Below are positions 4,752 through 6,148 of a DNA stretch of 6,148 bases, one piece after another. The stretch is from the NCBI GenBank assembly GCA_031255875.1, contig JAIRRR010000105.1:1-6148 (forward strand), given 5' to 3'. Within the stretch, counting starts at the first letter, position 1; the number at the start of each line of letters is the position of its first letter. The position numbers and the translations under genes are program-made. This DNA is from Treponema sp. GTDB taxonomy: Bacteria; Spirochaetota; Spirochaetia; Treponematales; Breznakiellaceae. The notes below the pieces were generated by a model. It did not search any database and was not told where the DNA came from. It saw nothing but the letters and a program-made list of their open reading frames with translations.

Positions 4752-5563
4752 TGGCCGCCCCGGAAAGCCCGCCTTTGAAAAGTTTTTATCGATCAAAGTT
4801 GCTCGGTTCCAGGGCCGTTGCGGACGGGGTTTTCCGCCTGGAATTCGCCTGGCCGGGCCGGGCGCCGAAGGCCGGGCAGTTCTTCATGATCAGGCCGGAG
4901 CGGGGCTCGGCGTTCCTCCCCCGCCCTGTCAGCGCGGAATCCTCCGGCAACGGGAAGCTCCGCTTTCTCGTTGCCGTGCGGGGAAGGGGGACCCGGGAGC
5001 TCGCCGCCCTGAGCGCCGGGGAAAGCGCCGCCCTGAGCGGCCCCCTGGGAAACTGCTGGGAGGACTTCCTCCCGCCCGAAGCCCCCGGGGGCGGCGGCGG
5101 GGCCGTTGCCCTTGTCGCCGGGGGCGTGGGCATCGCGCCCCTGTCGTCCCTTGCCGCCTGTTTCCCCGGCCGGGAATTCGACTACTACCTTGGCGTCAAA
5201 ACCGCCTTTAAGGACGATGCCCGGGAGGCGGCCTTCCTGGGCGAGGCGGCCCTTCACCGCCGCCGGCTCCTGGTTGCCGCCGAAGACGGCGGCGCGAAAT
5301 ACCGGGGGCCCGTTACCCGTTTCTTTGATCCCGCCGGATACTCGGCGGTCTTTGCCTGCGGGCCCGAGGGCATGCTCAGGGCGGCGGCGGCCAAATGCCG
5401 GGAAGCGGCGGTCCCCTGCGCGGTCAGCCTGGAACGGCGCATGGCCTGCGGCGTCGGGGCCTGCCTGGGCTGCACGGTCGCCACGGGCGGGGGGAACCGC
5501 CGCTGCTGCGCGGACGGGCCCATCTTCAAGGCGGAGGAAATTGTCTTTGACACGCAGCAATAA
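4751..5563 (+). CDS. pyrK: Dihydroorotate dehydrogenase electron-transfer subunit
   Basis: PyrK carries FAD and a [2Fe-2S] cluster and passes electrons from the FMN of PyrD to NAD+ in the type 1B heterotetramer. The 270-aa product has an FAD-binding ferredoxin-reductase domain (about 10-110) with RPVS (58-61) and GPLG (97-100). A nucleotide-binding domain (about 118-225) has LVAGGVGIAPL (121-131) and CGPEGML (213-219). The C-terminal iron-sulfur motif is C233-x4-C238-x2-C241-x11-C253, followed by A-D-G-P. An extra Cys (C252) sits beside the fourth ligand, and I place the ligand at C253 from the CxDGP context. The start overlaps the pyrF stop (TGATG), and no good Shine-Dalgarno is present, so translation probably depends on coupling to pyrF. 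A run of five glycines (113-117) reflects local GC richness. Confidence 0.95.
   Translation: MAAPESPPLKSFYRSKLLGSRAVADGVFRLEFAWPGRAPKAGQFFMIRPERGSAFLPRPVSAESSGNGKLRFLVAVRGRGTRELAALSAGESAALSGPLGNCWEDFLPPEAPGGGGGAVALVAGGVGIAPLSSLAACFPGREFDYYLGVKTAFKDDAREAAFLGEAALHRRRLLVAAEDGGAKYRGPVTRFFDPAGYSAVFACGPEGMLRAAAAKCREAAVPCAVSLERRMACGVGACLGCTVATGGGNRRCCADGPIFKAEEIVFDTQQ
5533..5537 (+). promoter_or_regulatory. Ribosome-binding site that decides the pyrD start
   Basis: GGAGG inside the pyrK coding region lies 9 nt before TTG 5547 and only 3 nt before TTG 5541. The spacing favours 5547. No ATG occurs in the pyrD frame before the conserved core begins. Confidence 0.6.
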
Positions 5564-6148
5564 CGCCGCACGGCCGCAGGGTGCCGCGCCGCGCGGACCG
5601 GAAGCGCCGGATCTTTCCGTTACCATAGCCGGGGTGCGCTTTGAAAACCCGGTGATCGCCGCGTCCGGCACTTTCGGTTTCGGCCGGGAATACTCGGGGC
5701 TTCTGGACACCGGCGCGGCAGGCGGCATCTGCACCAAGGGCCTTACCCTGGGCGCGCGCGCCGGCAATACCGGGACAAGGCTCTGGGAAACGGCTTCCGG
5801 GCTCTTGAATTCTATCGGCCTTGAAAACCCCGGAATCGCCGCCTTTATCGAAAGGGAACTCCCCCGGCTCCGCGCCCTTGGCCCGGCGGTAATCGCCAAT
5901 CTTTCAGGCTCAACGGTAGAAGAATACGCCCGGGGCGCGGAACTCCTGGGCCAATCCTCCGTGGACATGATCGAACTCAACATTTCCTGCCCGAACGTAA
6001 AGGAGGGCGGCATGGCTTTCGGCCTTGACCCGGAAGCCGCGTCCCGGGTGACCCGGGCGGTGCGTAGGGCCGCCGCGAAACCGCTGGTAGTAAAACTGTC
6101 CCCCAACGCGCCCTGCCTTGCCGAAGTGGCAAGGGCCTGCGCCGCCGA
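5547..6148 (+). CDS. pyrD: Dihydroorotate dehydrogenase B, catalytic subunit (3' end outside window)
   Basis: PyrD oxidises dihydroorotate to orotate with FMN; with PyrK it uses NAD+ as acceptor. About 200 residues are visible, roughly two thirds of the usual 300 or so. Class 1B motifs are clear: ENPVIAASGTFGFG (33-46), TKGLTL (63-68; K64 near FMN), GLLNSIGLENPG (85-96), NLSGST (118-123), ELNISCPNVKEGG (143-155) and VKLSPN (182-187; K183). C148 in NISCPN is the catalytic base that marks class 1 enzymes, in contrast to the Ser of membrane-bound class 2. The likely start is TTG 5547, which overlaps the end of pyrK by 17 nt and is set by GGAGG at 5533-5537. TTG 5541 is the alternative. GTG 5634 would cut the conserved first strand. 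Residues 2-21 are a poorly conserved Ala/Pro/Arg-rich head. The frame is open to the window end. Confidence 0.93.
   Translation, partial: MTRSNNAARPQGAAPRGPEAPDLSVTIAGVRFENPVIAASGTFGFGREYSGLLDTGAAGGICTKGLTLGARAGNTGTRLWETASGLLNSIGLENPGIAAFIERELPRLRALGPAVIANLSGSTVEEYARGAELLGQSSVDMIELNISCPNVKEGGMAFGLDPEAASRVTRAVRRAAAKPLVVKLSPNAPCLAEVARACAA

Noticed and set aside
4793..6106. Long open frame on the minus strand (437 codons) antisense to pyrK and pyrD
   Set aside because: It runs opposite well-supported pyrK and pyrD, has no ribosome-binding site or family motif, and its Arg/Pro/Gly-rich composition is typical of antisense frames in GC-rich DNA.
1..6148. CRISPR array, tRNA or rRNA genes, phage or toxin-antitoxin genes
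   Set aside because: I saw no regularly spaced direct repeats, no cloverleaf with a CCA-type end or conserved rRNA stretch, and no matching protein motifs.

Overview
This window holds most of a de novo pyrimidine (UMP) biosynthesis locus, in the order pyrB-pyrI-(317-nt gap)-pyrC-pyrF-pyrK-pyrD on the + strand. It is preceded by a small 74-residue gene and, at the left edge on the - strand, by the first 25 codons of a bacteriohemerythrin. The source looks like a GC-rich bacterium. My best guess is a spirochaete close to the termite-gut Treponema group, judged from protein style, the hemerythrin N-terminus and the dispersed palindromic repeats. That guess rests on recall, not a search. The gene order and the PyrK/PyrD type 1B pair would also suit a clostridial-type locus.

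Layout. 1-77 (-): hemerythrin N-terminus. 119-266: an AT-rich, 148-bp MITE-like element with near-perfect 21-bp terminal inverted repeats and internal hairpins, one resembling a terminator. 267-469: leader region with weak promoter candidates and small hairpins. 470-694: 74-aa protein of unknown function. 700-730: strong intrinsic terminator, only 28 nt before pyrB. 759-1697 and 1697-2140: pyrB and pyrI, overlapping by one base. 2141-2457: no gene, but a possible terminator, a branched inverted-repeat element with a perfect 16-bp hairpin, a GC-rich cruciform and a promoter with a consensus -10 box. 2458-6148: pyrC, pyrF, pyrK and pyrD (cut by the window edge), closely packed or overlapping.

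How the genes work together. PyrB and PyrI form the allosterically regulated aspartate transcarbamoylase (carbamoyl phosphate + aspartate to carbamoyl aspartate). PyrC closes the ring to dihydroorotate. PyrD oxidises it to orotate, and PyrK passes the electrons to NAD+ through FAD and a [2Fe-2S] cluster. PyrF decarboxylates OMP to UMP. The carbamoyl phosphate synthase genes and pyrE are not in the window; pyrE may lie further downstream.

Most interesting signals. (1) The terminator in front of pyrB sits in an attenuator-like setting: a pause-type hairpin, a U tract, a competing 6-bp antiterminator pairing and an upstream ORF whose stop codon lies 5 nt before the terminator stem. This resembles the E. 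coli pyrBI arrangement. (2) The pyrI-pyrC gap contains a highly structured, probably dispersed, palindromic element. (3) PyrC has the class I metal-ligand pattern but appears to lack about 25 residues between two of its histidine ligands. pyrD starts at a TTG codon inside the end of pyrK.
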